Shown here: piece after piece, positions 7,681 through 15,516 of the stretch
How positions within the stretch are numbered: position 1 is the stretch's first letter
Layout of the letters: each line of letters begins with the position of its first letter
Source of the DNA: Vibrio splendidus
GTDB taxonomy: Bacteria > Pseudomonadota > Gammaproteobacteria > Enterobacterales > Vibrionaceae
Direction: 5' to 3'
Assembly (NCBI RefSeq): GCF_024347615.1
Contig: NZ_AP025508.1
Coordinates: 1,426,001-1,490,000 of the forward strand
Length of the DNA: 64,000 bases
The notes under the pieces: model-generated
The model's database searches: none
Told to the model about the DNA's origin: nothing
Seen by the model: the letters and a program-made list of their open reading frames with translations, nothing else
Program-made: the position numbers and the translations under genes

Positions 7681-8433
7681 TTATTTGCCCGCTACTCCTT
7701 TCTGTTTCTTGGCTTCGTATTCTTTTATGGCTTCCTGCTTTATTTTAGCTTCGGCTTTTGCTGCTGCTTTCTCTACTTTTTCTTTGGTTGGGGCATGAAA
7801 AAGGTCGACACAATAGTGATTCACCTTAAAATCAGCACCAGTACCACCATTAAGTTTATGTTCAGTATCAAATCGTAAACCGTCAGGACGTTTGTTGTTG
7901 ATTATGATATTTTTGGCAGCCAGACCTTGGTGCCATTGCTGCATTGCATGAGAGGCTCCACTGGTTAGCTTCGAATAAAAAATTATACCACCGTAACAGC
8001 TATTTACCCCGCCTTGCGCGTAACTGCCTAACAGCTGGTTGTCTAAGCCTTTGTACACATACTCGAAGCCTTCCCATAGTTTGGCTTCCATTACCCACTT
8101 ATATAAATCACCACTTGAACTGGTAGTTTCAATGTAAATGTCGCAATGGCCACCTTATTGTGCGTCATGGTGGACAGAGGGGTACTTTTGCTTCAGTTGA
8201 ACAATAATGTGTTCAGTTATGGCATCCTCACCCTTTTCATAGTGATGCTGTCTGCCGGATTCTGTATTGCTTATGATATTGTTCAAGTCTTTATCAATTT
8301 GCTTTACGAAAGCGTCATAAGAAAGCGGTGTTTGCCTAGCCAGTTGGTCTAAAACTTCGGGGGCTACAGCAAAGATGTTTTGCATACTGTATCCAGCTGC
8401 CATTGCTAAGTTTTCGATAGGGGCGCTCATCAT
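7681..8433 (-). pseudogene. PD-(D/E)XK-like nuclease gene split by one in-frame stop
   Basis: One 250-codon frame from ATG 8433 is interrupted only by TAA at 8157-8155. The first 92 codons hold an acidic helix GEDAITEHIIVQL. Just after the stop comes GGHCDIYIE, then KWVMEAKLW, giving the D-x(n)-ExK signature of restriction-like nucleases, then GSYAQGGVNSCYGGIIFYSK and a Lys/Ala/Glu-rich tail. The catalytic residues all lie beyond the stop, so the first fragment alone would be inactive; the rest could be made only by readthrough or by restart at ATG 8091. The start overlaps the stop of the upstream gene (TAATG), so the two were translationally coupled. I call it a nonsense-disrupted nuclease; a sequencing error cannot be excluded. 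Confidence 0.6.
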
Positions 8434-8858
8434 TACTTAGTGGCCTCCATCGTTGAAGTAAGCTTATTGATGAAGTAAGGGTAAATCCTTTCGTTGAGTT
8501 CTCGTAGTGGAATGTCGTTACCATCGTCATCAATAAAAGAGCCTTCCGATATGGCTGTTAGGTACTGCGTATGTGTAAGCTCTTCAAGGACATCTTCAAT
8601 CAAAATATCATATAGTCTATATCTGACTTCCAAAGCTGATAGAGGGTGTGCAGTAAGCGCAAATGCAGCTTGGATAAGTATGTTGTCAATTTCTGGTTTT
8701 TTATTGAGAGCAGCCCGCAGCCCGCCAACTGTTAAATCTTGTTGAGTCGGGTTGTGTGTCAGGTAATCGACTATTTCATCGCAGAGGGTATAGATAGGAG
8801 ATTCCGTCGACTCGACTAACTCCTTTAACTGTTCTCTTAAGCGGGCTGCATTCATCAT
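8433..8858 (-). CDS. Unknown protein, middle gene of a three-gene cassette
   Basis: 141 aa, acidic, predicted all-helical and soluble, with no motif I recognise. It begins MMNAARLREQLKELVES and contains LEVRYRLYDILIEDVLEEL. Either of two consecutive ATG codons may start it, and the upstream ribosome site is poor. It overlaps the following nuclease-like gene by one base pattern (TAATG) and follows gene 9023-9946 in the same direction, so all three probably form one operon. Being coupled to a nuclease, it could be an accessory or regulatory partner (inference only). Confidence 0.6.
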   Translation of the reverse strand: MMNAARLREQLKELVESTESPIYTLCDEIVDYLTHNPTQQDLTVGGLRAALNKKPEIDNILIQAAFALTAHPLSALEVRYRLYDILIEDVLEELTHTQYLTAISEGSFIDDDGNDIPLRELNERIYPYFINKLTSTMEATK

Positions 8859-9022
8859 AATGGTGGCTATTCTTATGTGATTTATACGTGAGACAGTACT
8901 TTATCGATAGCAAAGTTGAAGTCTTCTAGTCGTTTCGATTTATTTATAGAGAAGTCTGTAAGTGGCTGCGAAGTATCGAGCATCTTAGGTTGACCTGCAA
9001 GTCCTACTTCAATGTCTACTAC

Positions 9023-9946
9023 TCATTTTGTTCCAGCTTGTGCAAACTCCCATTTTTTTGAAACAGCAAACTTTGCATGTACGTGACCACCACCTTCTCC
9101 AGCTTGGTGGTAGTTGTCTTGCTTTAGGCACTTCTGCTTACTTTTTAATGGGATGCGAACCGGATTCCCGTTTGTAGTTACGTGCCCTAGCTTGGTCACG
9201 AATCCGTCCGCTGAGTTGTAAAGTGGCTCTATTGCACTGAATACATTTGTTGCATTACCACAGTCAATTTTGTTAAGTGTCAAAAACCGTCTAACGATAA
9301 ACAGTTGGTCTTGACTTGCGCTAAGAGACATCGCGTTCCTATCAACAGATAAGATTAGTTTAGATAGAGAAGAGCACCAATAAACAACATGGAATAACTG
9401 AGTTCTTACTTTCCTCTTCATTGTATATGTTGTATTCGCATTTTGCTGTGCTTGTCCTGTTTGGGACAAATGTGCTGCTGGGACTGGCTCTTCTATCTCT
9501 TTTTCAGTAACCGTTGAAACAACTAAGCGGTTATATGTATCGCTCCCCATTGCTACTGTATCGGAAAGGATAGGGTAAACAGTATTCGTCTTCAGAGTAT
9601 TCAAATCGGCTTTGTCTTCGACTGGAAAAGGGAAGGCGTCCTTTATCGTTGTATTTGTAGTTATCTGAGGGTTTGCGTAAAGGTGGCTCAAAGCTGATTG
9701 GGCTTTGGCATCGGTTACAGTGAATACCTCTACCTGTCGTGTATCTAGTTGTAGAGCTAAAAGTCCTAATTCGTTAACTTTATCCTTCAAGTTCTGATTA
9801 GAACTGATTGTGGTTAGAACAGAGTCTTTAAAAGTATCTTTAGAGTTTGCAGTTGTTGCCATTACTTGATTTATTTGACTTTTTGTAAAGTGGAAATTGA
9901 ATCTAGCAAGTAAAGTATCGAGTTGATGTGCATAAGATGTCGGCAT
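9023..9946 (-). CDS. Unknown protein, first gene of the cassette, possible premature stop
   Basis: 307 aa starting MPTSYAHQLDTLLARF after a good ribosome site (AGAAGA). There is no signal peptide or membrane segment. The N-terminal 100 residues look helical; a Pro/Gln/Asn-rich linker near residues 155-175 precedes a second half with KLILSVDRNAMSLSASQDQ and a Gly/His stretch (GEGGGHVHAKF). I do not recognise a family. Beyond the TGA stop at 9023 the same frame stays open for 46 more codons (VVDIEVGLAGQPKMLDTSQP onwards) to TAA at 8882, just 23 bases before the next gene. This suggests the protein was originally 354 aa and lost its end through a nonsense change, or is made in two forms. Confidence 0.55.
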   Translation of the reverse strand: MPTSYAHQLDTLLARFNFHFTKSQINQVMATTANSKDTFKDSVLTTISSNQNLKDKVNELGLLALQLDTRQVEVFTVTDAKAQSALSHLYANPQITTNTTIKDAFPFPVEDKADLNTLKTNTVYPILSDTVAMGSDTYNRLVVSTVTEKEIEEPVPAAHLSQTGQAQQNANTTYTMKRKVRTQLFHVVYWCSSLSKLILSVDRNAMSLSASQDQLFIVRRFLTLNKIDCGNATNVFSAIEPLYNSADGFVTKLGHVTTNGNPVRIPLKSKQKCLKQDNYHQAGEGGGHVHAKFAVSKKWEFAQAGTK

Positions 9947-9978
9947 AAATCTTCTTCTAGTTATTGATTATACAATCA

Positions 9979-10015
9979 GTGGCATGAAATTATCATATTC
10001 GTAGTATAATGCCAC
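9979..10015. repeat. Inverted repeat upstream of the cassette
   Basis: GTGGCAT (9979-9985) and ATGCCAC (10009-10015) are perfect arms around an AT-rich centre, 33-69 bp before the start of the minus-strand cassette. It could be an operator or hairpin in the leader. Confidence 0.4.
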
Positions 10016-10401
10016 CTAATAAATGTGGTTATGAGTAGAAATGCACAACTTTGTAGTTTCGCCATCATCCGTGAGATTGTGGATAACAAGGCGATAACAT
10101 GAATGCTGAAAGGTATACATATCATATTGAATCGACGGTTTAATGTATGCACTGAACGGCCACATGTATTGGCACTGAAAGGGGGAAGTCTATTTGTGAT
10201 TTCTCTCTTTTTCTTTCAGCGTACTTATTGATTGGTAGGATAAATAGTAGATTAACTAGTCTGTTCCTTAGTATGTTTGTGTCTACTCGATGAACATGGG
10301 GTGAAGCATTATACTACAAGGCCTGTAGCGAGATTGATTAGAGGAGTATCGTGATAAGACATACCCTGTCAAAGAAAGAAGCCTCCTTTCTATCTAAATT
10401 A
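10016..10401. other. Gene-free AT-rich stretch with short repeats
   Basis: No ORF is seen. Three related motifs occur within 90 bp: GCTGAAAGGTAT (about 10103), GCACTGAACGG (about 10149) and GGCACTGAAAGG (about 10171). CTTTCAGCGTAC, near 10217, is the inverse of the first. Such multiple end repeats could be a relic insertion-sequence end, but no transposase is present. Confidence 0.3.
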
Positions 10402-10945
10402 AAACAAAAATTTAGGCATGGTTGTCGTGAGGGTAAGAGGGAGATGCAGTATGATTGTTTCTCTTGACCATTGAACAACCAAAACTGAACAAGGTAATGA
10501 AAACATTATCTCGATAAGATAAAAGTGGAGCTTAGTCGAGGTACATAACCCCACATTGACCACCATATCCAGACTTTTGGCGCTAGAACCGACTCGTGAC
10601 AGATTTTGGCATAATTTCTTATATCACTGTAGGCAATTGAGCGATCAAGGAGTGTCATCTTAAGAACCATTTAAAAACAATATCTTAGGTTTGGTTTTCG
10701 TGAGGGTGAAGCGAAATGAGTATGACTGTTTCTCTTGACCATTAAACAACTAAAACTGAACAAGACAACGAAGATATTATTTCGATAAGTTAAAAGTGGA
10801 GCTTAGTCGAGGTATGGAACCTTATAATACCCATCATATCCAATTAATTTGTGTTAAGAGCGACTCGTGGTAGCTTTTGTTCTCATTCCTTATATCACTG
10901 TAGGCAATTGAGCGATCAAGGAGTGTCATCTTACGAACCATTTAA
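10402..10945. repeat. Two imperfect tandem copies of a ~272-bp non-coding unit
   Basis: Copy 1 is about 10402-10674 and copy 2 about 10675-10945, and the first bases of a third begin at 10946. Shared blocks include CTCTTGACCATT, AAAACTGAACAAG, AAAAGTGGAGCTTAGTCGAG, CGACTCGTG and GGCAATTGAGCGATCAAGGA. The last is perfect in both copies. No copy contains a convincing ORF. Boundaries are approximate because the copies have diverged with small indels. Confidence 0.75.
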
Positions 10946-11052
10946 AAACAATAACTTGTGTTATGGTGTGTATCACGGGATAACTTTGGCCAATTTATCA
11001 GTACTCACATACCCCTATAATGATTTTATTTAGCAATTAATAGAGACAAGTT

Positions 11053-11595
11053 ATGAGTAAAAATATTCTAGCTGCTTTCGGTGGTAGTGCCAGTGATTCT
11101 ATACGTAGCATTATTGCTCAAGCTATGGCATTTCGTTTGGAAGGTTTTGAATGTAAAGATGGCGAGTTTTATCTATCAGATGAGAACTATGACTTAGCAA
11201 TAGTTATTATTGGTCAACTAGATGCTCAAACTAAAAAGCTCAGAGATGCTTATTCTGAGATTGAGCAATCAGAAAGTGTTGATAGTTACTTTGGTAACTT
11301 AGCCATCGATGAACTGTTTGTTGCTAACGGTTTTATCCGAGGTTTTGAGATAATTCTCAATGCACAACATTACGATATGAAACGCCGTAATTTAGTTTCA
11401 GAAGCTTCAGTGATGCAAGCAATGCTTCAGATTCGAAGGGCAACGGCTAAACTACGAAAAGCTATTGATGATCTGATGTCTATAGAGCGCCAACTTCGCG
11501 TTGCTTCAACGGAAAAGCATCAAATGAGTTTAGAGATGACGAGTGATAAAGTTACTAAGCTCACAGCAGCGACAAAAGCAGCAAGCGTCAATTAA
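11053..11595 (+). CDS. Unknown helical protein of the island
   Basis: 180 aa beginning MSKNILAAFGGSASDS; soluble and strongly helical, with no signal peptide. The second half (LQIRRATAKLRKAIDDL, then SIERQLRVASTEKHQ) looks like a coiled coil. Start ATG 11053 has only a weak ribosome site (AGAGAC). I do not recognise a family. It stands alone after the tandem-repeat stretch and is followed 88 bp later by another unknown gene in the same direction, so a two-gene unit is possible. Confidence 0.55.
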   Translation: MSKNILAAFGGSASDSIRSIIAQAMAFRLEGFECKDGEFYLSDENYDLAIVIIGQLDAQTKKLRDAYSEIEQSESVDSYFGNLAIDELFVANGFIRGFEIILNAQHYDMKRRNLVSEASVMQAMLQIRRATAKLRKAIDDLMSIERQLRVASTEKHQMSLEMTSDKVTKLTAATKAASVN

Positions 11596-11683
11596 ACTGC
11601 CTAGCATTCTTTTTATTTGAATCTATTGATGTTACTGGGTCTGATACGTACTGTTGTCTCCTTTTTTATTTGGAGCCAATAGT

Positions 11684-12079
11684 ATGTTGAAAAAATTTGA
11701 GAGTCGCCTTGTATCAGTTTCTAATAATGTAGCCAGTCTTAGAGAGCTTATTACCCCTATTATTAACGCAAATGAATACATTTGTATTGTGACAGGTGAG
11801 TGCGTCAAGTTTTCGTATCCTGAGCAGAATGGAGGCGTTGATTTTGACACTAAAGTTAAACAACTATCTGAAATCTTTCGTATTCCATTTGGCGATATGG
11901 ATGGAGGGTTTGGTTCTAGGAACTGTCTAATCAAACATAGTATTAAAGATAACTTGACCGAATTGACTGTTGATTTAAGCTCTGAAGAAGGCGACTTGTT
12001 AGAGACTTACCTGTGTGAACAATTGCTATCACTATTTAGGAAGCTTGAGCGTAAATATAAAATGAGAACAACGATTTAG
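11684..12079 (+). CDS. Unknown small island protein
   Basis: 131 aa from ATG 11684, chosen because GGAG lies eight bases upstream; an upstream TTG in frame at 11654 lacks one. The sequence starts MLKKFESRLVSVSNNVAS and is mixed alpha/beta, ending in a basic helix (LFRKLERKYKMRTTI). There is no membrane segment, signal peptide or recognised motif. It converges with the integrase gene, 80 bp apart, at the edge of the island, where cargo genes of unknown role are common. Confidence 0.55.
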   Translation: MLKKFESRLVSVSNNVASLRELITPIINANEYICIVTGECVKFSYPEQNGGVDFDTKVKQLSEIFRIPFGDMDGGFGSRNCLIKHSIKDNLTELTVDLSSEEGDLLETYLCEQLLSLFRKLERKYKMRTTI

Positions 12080-12159
12080 GTTAAAACTAATACGTTGTTC
12101 TGCTGTCAGTAAGCATTTAGTTTTCGGTTTCACCTCTGATTTACTAATGCACCATTTTA

Positions 12160-13395
12160 TCAACTGTTCGAATAACTTCGTATAGAAATGGGCTCACACT
12201 CATTCCATACTGTTTCGTCAGGTTTCGTATAAATCTCAGTGGTTTTGGCGTCGTTATGAGCCATCCTGCTGGTGGCACTTAAGCCTTTTTGTTCAATCAA
12301 CCGAGCAGCTAAGGAGCGAATCTCGTGATACGTAGGCCTTTGGTTGCTCGGTAAGTCAGACTTAACTCCCACTTTGTCGCGGATTTTACTGAACTGCTTA
12401 CTTAGGTAATGACTTTGCACTTGATAGATATGGTCACAATCATGAGCTATGCCTCGTTGCTGTTGTATAGGCTTCTTATGGACGATATAAGGGCAGGATA
12501 CCCGATCTGAATAGCTTAGCTGTACAATGTCGTAGATGGACTGAGTGACAGGGATCTTCACTCTAGATGCTGCTGAGTTTTGGACTTTTTGTCTATGAAT
12601 ATAAAGGTATCCATAAACTTTTTCACCATGGAGCATATTTGGTTTCTTATCTTGATTCCATACAATCCCACAGCGGTTATCTTTGGGTTCTTTTATGTTG
12701 TATTTGATACGACATACTTCGTTGACAGAGTGTGTCGTCTCTAACGTCAACGCCATAGCGACTTTAAGAAAGGTTGGTGCGTTACTATAAATTAACTCAA
12801 ATTCTTCTAACGTCAGTCTTTGGCGCTTTTTAACACGTTCTGACTTCATGACTTTCAAACGCTTTTTATTGCGCATGAAGTTATCTGTTATAAATGATTG
12901 ATCGGCTAGGTAACTGAATGCTTTCTTGATATGGCTGAGGTTATTGTTGTAGTTCTGAGATGAAGACTCACCATAATGTGTTTTTAAGAATGCATTCAAC
13001 ATTTCTAAGTTCAAGTCATGCGTGAGTATTGTTCCCAAATCATCACAGAGTTTCTGCATTATTGATTGATACTTCTTCAGTGAACCTTGTGAAAGTTCTT
13101 CTCTTTCAATCAACGGAAAGATTTTGTTTAGCGCTTTCTCTAAAGGAATATTGAATCTACCTACATTCTGATCTGTAGACTGGTGAGCTTGCTTAATGCG
13201 CTGTGCCATTGAGCGGTATTGGATATTATAGTTAACCGCTTCATTGATAGCGTGGAGCTTTTTTGTATCTTTAGGGAAATTGAAATAACGCCCAGACTCA
13301 AGTTTTAGGCGGTAACGTACCTTGCCATCTTTGTGTTGATATCGATAAAGATAAGGCGGTAAGTCGATATTTTTGACAGAGCGGTTTCTACCCAT
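12160..13395 (-). CDS. Tyrosine recombinase (phage/island integrase)
   Basis: 411 aa, lambda-integrase-like. The N-terminus MGRNRSVKNIDLPPYLYRYQ resembles arm-site DNA-binding domains, residues 85-175 form the core-binding domain, and residues 195-400 the catalytic domain. The H-x-x-R pair is in YHEIRS (His357, Arg360), a second His is in MAHND (380) and the nucleophile Tyr389 is in EIYTK. The first catalytic Arg, normally in a TGxR-like turn, is not obvious: the aligned TTHSVNEV places Ser at 223. Ribosome site AGGAGA precedes the start. An excisionase-like gene lies 63 bp upstream in the same direction. It probably mobilised the island that ends next to rplY. Confidence 0.85.
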   Translation of the reverse strand: MGRNRSVKNIDLPPYLYRYQHKDGKVRYRLKLESGRYFNFPKDTKKLHAINEAVNYNIQYRSMAQRIKQAHQSTDQNVGRFNIPLEKALNKIFPLIEREELSQGSLKKYQSIMQKLCDDLGTILTHDLNLEMLNAFLKTHYGESSSQNYNNNLSHIKKAFSYLADQSFITDNFMRNKKRLKVMKSERVKKRQRLTLEEFELIYSNAPTFLKVAMALTLETTHSVNEVCRIKYNIKEPKDNRCGIVWNQDKKPNMLHGEKVYGYLYIHRQKVQNSAASRVKIPVTQSIYDIVQLSYSDRVSCPYIVHKKPIQQQRGIAHDCDHIYQVQSHYLSKQFSKIRDKVGVKSDLPSNQRPTYHEIRSLAARLIEQKGLSATSRMAHNDAKTTEIYTKPDETVWNECEPISIRSYSNS

Positions 13396-13458
13396 AGTTA
13401 GATCTCCTAATGATAGATCACTACCCTAAGCGTGGAGTAGTGATCTAATCACCGACGT

Positions 13459-13644
13459 TCATTTGCAGTTACTAAACTGAAGGCCACTGTTATCATCTAC
13501 TAAGACGAGTAGGTTACCGCTTGGTGTTAATACATAGGGTAAGTAGCCTTTCCTGCACCAGTTATGTACGGTAGCTGTCGTGATCCCTGAACCTGGGTAC
13601 TTTTCTTCAAGATACTTTTTAGGTGTTAGTGTTCGCGCGCTCAT
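13459..13644 (-). CDS. Excisionase-like MerR-type DNA-binding protein
   Basis: 61 aa from ATG 13644 (MSARTLTPKKYLEEKY), preferred because GGAG lies seven bases upstream; an ATG six codons earlier is in frame. The sequence ITTATVHNWCRKGYLP is a winged-helix recognition motif, followed by a short beta wing (NLLVLVDD), as in Xis and AlpA-type recombination directionality factors. Its place directly upstream of the integrase supports a role in excision and in regulating the integrase. Confidence 0.7.
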   Translation of the reverse strand: MSARTLTPKKYLEEKYPGSGITTATVHNWCRKGYLPYVLTPSGNLLVLVDDNSGLQFSNCK

Positions 13645-13662
13645 AATTGTTCTCCACTTCAT

Positions 13663-14125
13663 TGTATTGGTTTAAAGGCAGATGATCGTTCACCTGAAAT
13701 TAATGTAATCAGTAATAACAACGGATTTGACAAATAAGGACGCTAATTTGCTTGTTTAATTGTTTTTCGAATAATCGAAAAGACGCGAATTGGGCCAAAG
13801 TGACAAGTCGGTTGTGACTTAAAGACCAAGACCGGGGAGAGGTGTCGTGGGGGCGTATGAGAGTGATTAATTGACCATGTGAGCACTGTATACTGTCACG
13901 ATAATGTCACCATCGTGATCTTTCATGTTCTCACAATTTACCCAATTATCGCCTAAGGTTATGAAAAATATAAATATTAATCGGTTTTTCAAACCCCAGA
14001 AACGGTGAAACCCCGGTGTTGGTAGCATCGGGGTTTCGAATTTCTAGATTTCTCGATTGGTAAGATCGATTATCTTTTCTATGCAGAAGGCTTGGATTAA
14101 TCCAATCTTATTCCTTGGTAGGGAA
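13663..14125. other. Island/chromosome junction region
   Basis: No gene seen. Contains AT-rich sequence upstream of the excisionase gene, a hairpin TTTTCGAATAATCGAAAA near 13761, and the strong hairpin at 14007-14037 that ends rplY. One island boundary should lie here, but without the opposite end in the window no att repeat can be identified. Confidence 0.4.
14007..14037 (-). terminator. Hairpin after rplY
   Basis: GAAACCCCG (14007-14015) pairs perfectly with CGGGGTTTC (14029-14037). It lies 89 bp beyond the rplY stop. No long T run follows on the minus strand, so termination is likely but not certain. Confidence 0.5.
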
Positions 14126-14404
14126 TTAGATACGGATGAAGTCCATGTGCTCAACTTTAGGCTTGAACGCGTGACGTTGAACGTCTTGCGGCTTAACCTT
14201 AACTTCTGCGCCGTCAATCACTAGAGTGATTGTTTCGTAGAATTCAGGCTTATCCATTTGGTTGATCACTTCAGCGTGAACAAGTTCGATAGCTACAGCT
14301 GCTGCTTCGCCACCGTAGATTACAGCTGGGAATTTACCAGCGTGACGTAGGCGGCGGCTCGCACCTTTACCTAGTTCAGTACGTACTACTGCTTCAAATT
14401 TCAT
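14126..14404 (-). CDS. rplY: 50S ribosomal protein L25
   Basis: 92-aa short-form L25, which binds 5S rRNA in the large ribosomal subunit. Recognised from [29 protein letters not shown] and the C-terminal [16 protein letters not shown]. Length matches the gammaproteobacterial protein, which lacks the CTC C-terminal domain. It is the first core gene next to the accessory island. In E. coli rplY neighbours radD (yejH), rsuA and bcr; here those genes lie 6-10 kb away with other genes between. Confidence 0.97.
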   Translation of the reverse strand: MKFEAVVRTELGKGASRRLRHAGKFPAVIYGGEAAAVAIELVHAEVINQMDKPEFYETITLVIDGAEVKVKPQDVQRHAFKPKVEHMDFIRI

Positions 14405-14773
14405 AGTTTTACTCTCAAATTAGTAAAAATTAACTTCACACCTCAATGCGACCTTGAGTATGTGGTAAAGCTTAGGCATAAACGAGTTCATGCTTAAGCG
14501 AGCGCGGATACTAACATCACATTCAAATCTGAGCAAGTCAGAAGCCCATCTCAAAGTGAATTTCCTTCGATAAATGATTCGTTTGGAGATAAAACGTTCA
14601 CTAGCGCTTACTTACCCCATTTTATCGTCTTTTACATTGCCTATCTTATCTATTTATAGCGCTGCTAAATCATCAAGTTAATGAACGGAAAATGAATGTT
14701 TGCCTAAGACTTGGTTAAGGCTTGGTTGGTTAATCTTAGTGTTAATTAAACAGCAGAATGAATAGGTAAAAAT
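14405..14773. other. Divergent intergenic region, rplY and glycosyltransferase
   Basis: Should hold both promoters. A hairpin GCTTAGGCAT / ATGCTTAAGC lies around 14470-14496 and would be in the rplY leader if transcription starts upstream of it. No ORF is seen. Confidence 0.35.
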
Positions 14774-15502
14774 ATGGAACCGGTAAGCATTGTCGTAATT
14801 ACGCTAAACGAAGAGAAACGCATTAGCCGCTTAATGGAAGAGTTGAGTGTGCAAACCCACCAAGAGTTTGAAGTGATTGTTGTCGACTCGAACAGTGAAG
14901 ACAACACAAGGGACGTTGCGCAAGCCTATGAAAACGCGTTGCCAAAATTAACTGTTCATCATATGGAAAATCGTGGTGTGAGCCTTGGACGAAACACAGG
15001 TGCTTCATTGGCGCAATACAACAGAATCCTTTTCTTAGATGCTGACGTGAGCTTGCCCCGAAACTTTCTTGCGAAAGCGCTTTATGAACTAGAGGAGAAG
15101 AAGCTTGAAGTGGCGGGTGTGTACATGAGCTCGAAAGGTCTGCCGCTTGTACACAAGTTTGGTTACGGCTTATTTAACGCAGGCTTGTTCACTACCCAGT
15201 TCTTTTTCCCGACGGCGATTGGCGCATGTATTTTCTCGACTAAACGCGCGCATGATGAGATCGGCGGTTTCGATGAAGAGATCGTCCTGTGTGAAGACTG
15301 TGACTACGTAAAACGTGCGAGCAAAACATGGCGATTTAGATTCCTGAATATGACCTTTGGTTTTGACCCACGTCGTTTAGACCAAGATGGCGTTGTGAAG
15401 ACAGGCTCAACTTATCTTAAAGCCAATGTAAGACGCTTCTTCAAAGGCGAAATGCGTAACAACGAGATGAACTACAAGTTTGGTCACTACAAAGAACAGT
15501 AA
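14774..15502 (+). CDS. Family 2 glycosyltransferase
   Basis: 242 aa. The N-terminal GT-A fold is clear: VSIVVITLNEEKRISRLM, then VIVVDSNSEDNT, and the metal/nucleotide-binding FLDADVSLP (DxD). EDCDYVKRASK matches the catalytic ED region of GT2 enzymes. It transfers a sugar from a nucleotide sugar to an unknown acceptor, probably at the inner membrane face. It is followed 14 bp later by a DedA-family membrane protein, so the two are likely co-transcribed and may serve cell-envelope lipid or glycan handling. Acceptor and sugar cannot be read from sequence. Confidence 0.85.
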   Translation: MEPVSIVVITLNEEKRISRLMEELSVQTHQEFEVIVVDSNSEDNTRDVAQAYENALPKLTVHHMENRGVSLGRNTGASLAQYNRILFLDADVSLPRNFLAKALYELEEKKLEVAGVYMSSKGLPLVHKFGYGLFNAGLFTTQFFFPTAIGACIFSTKRAHDEIGGFDEEIVLCEDCDYVKRASKTWRFRFLNMTFGFDPRRLDQDGVVKTGSTYLKANVRRFFKGEMRNNEMNYKFGHYKEQ

Positions 15503-15516
15503 GTATTGAGGTTGTT

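Noticed and set aside
7636..7878. Plus-strand ORF rich in Phe/Tyr opposite the nuclease gene
   Set aside because: It is the antisense of the Lys/Ala/Glu-rich tail of the minus-strand gene.
10103..10220. Insertion sequence of the IS21 type from repeated GCTGAAAGG motifs
   Set aside because: Only short repeats are present; no transposase gene or clear ends.
10402..10945. CRISPR array
   Set aside because: Only two long diverged copies, with no short regular repeats or unique spacers and no cas genes.
10851..11033. 60-codon ORF inside the tandem repeat
   Set aside because: Not conserved in the other repeat copy and without a ribosome site.
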